Part shown: positions 14,268-15,953 of the stretch, piece by piece
Layout of the letters: the number at the start of each line of letters is the position of its first letter
Position numbering within the stretch: the first letter of the stretch is position 1
Source: Caldilineaceae bacterium
GTDB taxonomy: Bacteria > Chloroflexota > Anaerolineae > Caldilineales > Caldilineaceae
Assembly (NCBI GenBank): GCA_028819675.1
Contig: JAPPKT010000166.1
Span: 1 to 15,953, forward strand
Length of the DNA: 15,953 nt
Reading direction: 5' to 3'
The notes under the pieces: generated by a model
Told to the model about the DNA's origin: nothing
The model's input: only the letters and a program-made list of their open reading frames with translations
Databases searched by the model: none
Made by a program: the position numbers and the translations under genes

Positions 14268-15260
14268 TTATCCATAGTTTTTCTGCCGGTACTCCGCCAG
14301 CATCTGGTCCATCACCCACGACGTGCGCGCGCCGCTGACGCCCGTGCTCGGGCACTGCCCGTGCCCGTTCAACTCGTCCACTATCGTCTGGATCAGCGGC
14401 TGATGCACGTGGTCCGGCTGCGTAACCGGGATCTTCTCGGTCCCCGCGCTCGTCGTCAGCGCGATCGGGCTGGCATCGAAACAGACATAACCGATGCGCC
14501 CCTTCGTGCCTTCAATCTCCGTCCAGTCCAGGTTTTCAAAGCCGGAGAACATCCACGTCCCCGTCCCCTGCACGCCCGATTCAAACGTGAAGCTGCCGCA
14601 CACAACGTCCTCGGCGTCGTAAAGCCCCGCCTGATTACCCGCAAAACCCTGCACACGGCTGATCGGCCCCAGCAGATAGTCGAGAAGGTCCAGCATGTGC
14701 GAGCCCAGGTCCAGAAAGAGGCCAGCGCCTGCAATCTCCGGGTCAACCCGCCAGCCTCTCTGGTCCGGAAACGCATCACTCGGCCTTGGCCGCTGATAAT
14801 AGCGGACAAGCACAGACCTCACCTCCCCTATCGCGCCCTGCTCAATCAACTCCTGCACCTTGAGAAATTTCGGCAGCCGCCGCCGGTAATAGCCCACCCA
14901 CAGCGGAACGCCGGCACCTTCGCAGGCCCGGATCATCGTCTGGCACTCTTTGTAAGTGCGCGCCATCGGCTTCTCCACGTAGACCGGCTTGCCCGCCTCC
15001 GCCGCCTTGCACGTGTACGACATGTGCGTGTCCGGCGGCGTGGCCACATAGACCGCGTCCACCTCCGGGTCGTTGATCAGCCTGTCGCCGTCATCGTACC
15101 AGCGGGCCACTACATGGCGCCGCGCAAAGTCGGCCGCCAGCGCCCCATTGCGCCGCATCACCGCCGTCAGCGCCGAGCCATCGGCCTTGTACAACCCCGG
15201 CCCGCTCTTCACCTCGCACACGTCCCCGCAACCGACGATCCCCCACCGAATCTTTGCCAT
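14268..15260 (-). CDS. Gfo/Idh/MocA-family oxidoreductase
   Basis: A 330-residue NAD(P)-dependent dehydrogenase of the glucose-fructose oxidoreductase/inositol dehydrogenase family. The N-terminal Rossmann motif is IRWGIVGCGDV (residues 4-14). The signature EKP lies at 96-98 (YVEKPMA) and supplies the conserved Lys97. The second domain has GAGLFLDLGSHMLDLLDYLLG, with Asp184 and His188 in the usual catalytic D-x3-H arrangement. It probably oxidises or reduces a cyclic sugar or polyol. I chose ATG 15260, giving MAKIRWGIVG, because it fits the family N-terminus and has GGGGA 7 bases before it; an earlier in-frame start at 15308 would add 16 unlikely residues. It lies 6 bases before the epimerase gene. 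Confidence 0.92.
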   Translation of the reverse strand: MAKIRWGIVGCGDVCEVKSGPGLYKADGSALTAVMRRNGALAADFARRHVVARWYDDGDRLINDPEVDAVYVATPPDTHMSYTCKAAEAGKPVYVEKPMARTYKECQTMIRACEGAGVPLWVGYYRRRLPKFLKVQELIEQGAIGEVRSVLVRYYQRPRPSDAFPDQRGWRVDPEIAGAGLFLDLGSHMLDLLDYLLGPISRVQGFAGNQAGLYDAEDVVCGSFTFESGVQGTGTWMFSGFENLDWTEIEGTKGRIGYVCFDASPIALTTSAGTEKIPVTQPDHVHQPLIQTIVDELNGHGQCPSTGVSGARTSWVMDQMLAEYRQKNYG

Positions 15261-15330
15261 CTCTCCATCCCCTACCCGGCTCACCGTAAATTGCCCAATA
15301 CCTGCCAAAGATCACTCATCAGAGCCGTCA

Positions 15331-15379
15331 CTGACCACTGACCACTGACCACTGACTACTGACTACTGACTACTGACTA
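15331..15379. repeat. Heptamer tandem array (CTGACCA x3, CTGACTA x4)
   Basis: Seven perfect 7-base units run from 15331 to 15379: three CTGACCA then four CTGACTA. They fill most of the gap between the metallohydrolase and Gfo/Idh genes and include the metallohydrolase stop codon (TAG at 15372-15370, minus). Because 7 is not a multiple of 3, the CTGACTA part puts a stop codon in all six reading frames. Similar heptamer arrays are known in cyanobacteria. Confidence 0.9.
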
Positions 15380-15953
15380 CTGCCCTCCCCGTGCCCGTGC
15401 ACCGGTGTATGCCTGTGGAAAACGCCGTGCGCGTGCATCCGCTGGTGCAGCCGGTTATGCGCCGCCTCCAGCACCGCCCGCATCTCACGAAAGCGCTTGG
15501 CGTTCGGCCGCGGAGCGATCGTGTCCACATACGCAATCGCGCCCTCGATCTGCTCCAACACCGCCGACGAGTCCGGCTCGTTAAACAGCGGGCTGTCCTC
15601 CACCAGCGTCTGCACCGCGCTCGTATGCGCCGCGATCTCGCCCGCCTCGCCAATATAACTTCCGCGCACGCGCAACGCTATCCACGATGAAGCCGTAACC
15701 GCAACCTGCAAACTGCCCGACGCACTGTATTCGCCTTGAACGTCCACTTGGTCGACCACCAGCCCACCCTGTACGACCTCCACCTGCTCGATCGGCACCT
15801 GCACCGACTCGACACGCCAGTCGACGCCCACGCTCCCGCCGCCGGCCGGCAGCTGAACCTGCCCGCCCGGCGCAACGCCCTCAACCGTCAGCTCCGCAAG
15901 CGGACCGATCGTCATGAACGTATTGCCCGCCTGCACCGCCGCCATCCAGTTCT
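15370..15953 (-). CDS. CehA/McbA-type metallohydrolase, C-terminal part (cut by window edge)
   Basis: The frame is open to the right edge, so the 5' part is missing; 193 residues are visible. The segment NWMAAVQAGNTFMTIGPLAELTVEG matches the start of the C-terminal domain in CehA/McbA-family PHP-fold hydrolases, where a W-x(n)-AG-x-TF-x-T-x-GP-L motif follows the metal-binding domain. A beta-rich region follows (about 25-110 of the visible part), then a helical tail. The catalytic metal ligands would lie outside the window. The last ~25 residues are His-rich (HQRMHAHGVFHRHTPVHGHG), which is unusual and might bind metal. The stop falls within the heptamer array. It is first in line of the minus-strand cluster. 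Confidence 0.7.
   Translation of the reverse strand, partial: NWMAAVQAGNTFMTIGPLAELTVEGVAPGGQVQLPAGGGSVGVDWRVESVQVPIEQVEVVQGGLVVDQVDVQGEYSASGSLQVAVTASSWIALRVRGSYIGEAGEIAAHTSAVQTLVEDSPLFNEPDSSAVLEQIEGAIAYVDTIAPRPNAKRFREMRAVLEAAHNRLHQRMHAHGVFHRHTPVHGHGEGSSQ

Overview
The window looks like a piece of a GC-rich bacterial chromosome. Protein style and repeat types (SH3b surface proteins, an ArsA-type ATPase with an HSP20-like tail, a large Rieske/helical protein, a DUF6958 protein, short G/C-rich hairpin repeats and heptamer arrays) suggest Chloroflexota, perhaps Caldilineaceae. This is inference from recollected family distributions; no rRNA or other phylogenetic marker is present.

Layout. Positions 1-561 hold no intact gene: a possible frameshifted transposase tail at the left edge and two strong hairpins. 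A Crp/Fnr-family regulator (562-1266, minus) and a large anchored SH3b protein (2093-3784, plus) diverge from an AT-richer regulatory gap of about 0.8 kb. An ArsA/GET3-like ATPase (4057-5331, plus) follows and converges on a PYROXD2-like FAD oxidoreductase (5366-6790, minus). From there to the right edge every gene lies on the minus strand. After a repeat-bearing gap come a small RHH-like protein, a DUF6958 protein, and a Rieske protein with a large C-terminal domain. Next, read in transcription order from the right edge, is a probable operon: CehA/McbA-type metallohydrolase (partial), Gfo/Idh/MocA dehydrogenase, aldose 1-epimerase, DUF3179 protein, SDR protein and MFS transporter. Small gaps, and an 8-base overlap between the last two, suggest co-transcription; the enzymes point to uptake and modification of a sugar or similar polyol/acid. 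The substrate cannot be read from the sequence.

Main discovery candidate. The DUF3179 gene (12132-13136, minus) appears split in two by a single in-frame TGA at codon 90. That TGA sits exactly where the family has the first cysteine of its TFCxxC motif, giving U-A-P-C. Starting 14 bases after it is a 7-bp hairpin with apical loop GGUCU, the loop sequence I recall from the SelB-binding hairpin of E. coli fdhF. The simplest reading is one 334-residue selenoprotein with a UxxC redox motif, not two genes or a pseudogene. Secondary points of interest are an SDR protein lacking its usual catalytic tetrad, a nested inverted-repeat leader ahead of the SH3b gene, and two families of dispersed repeats.
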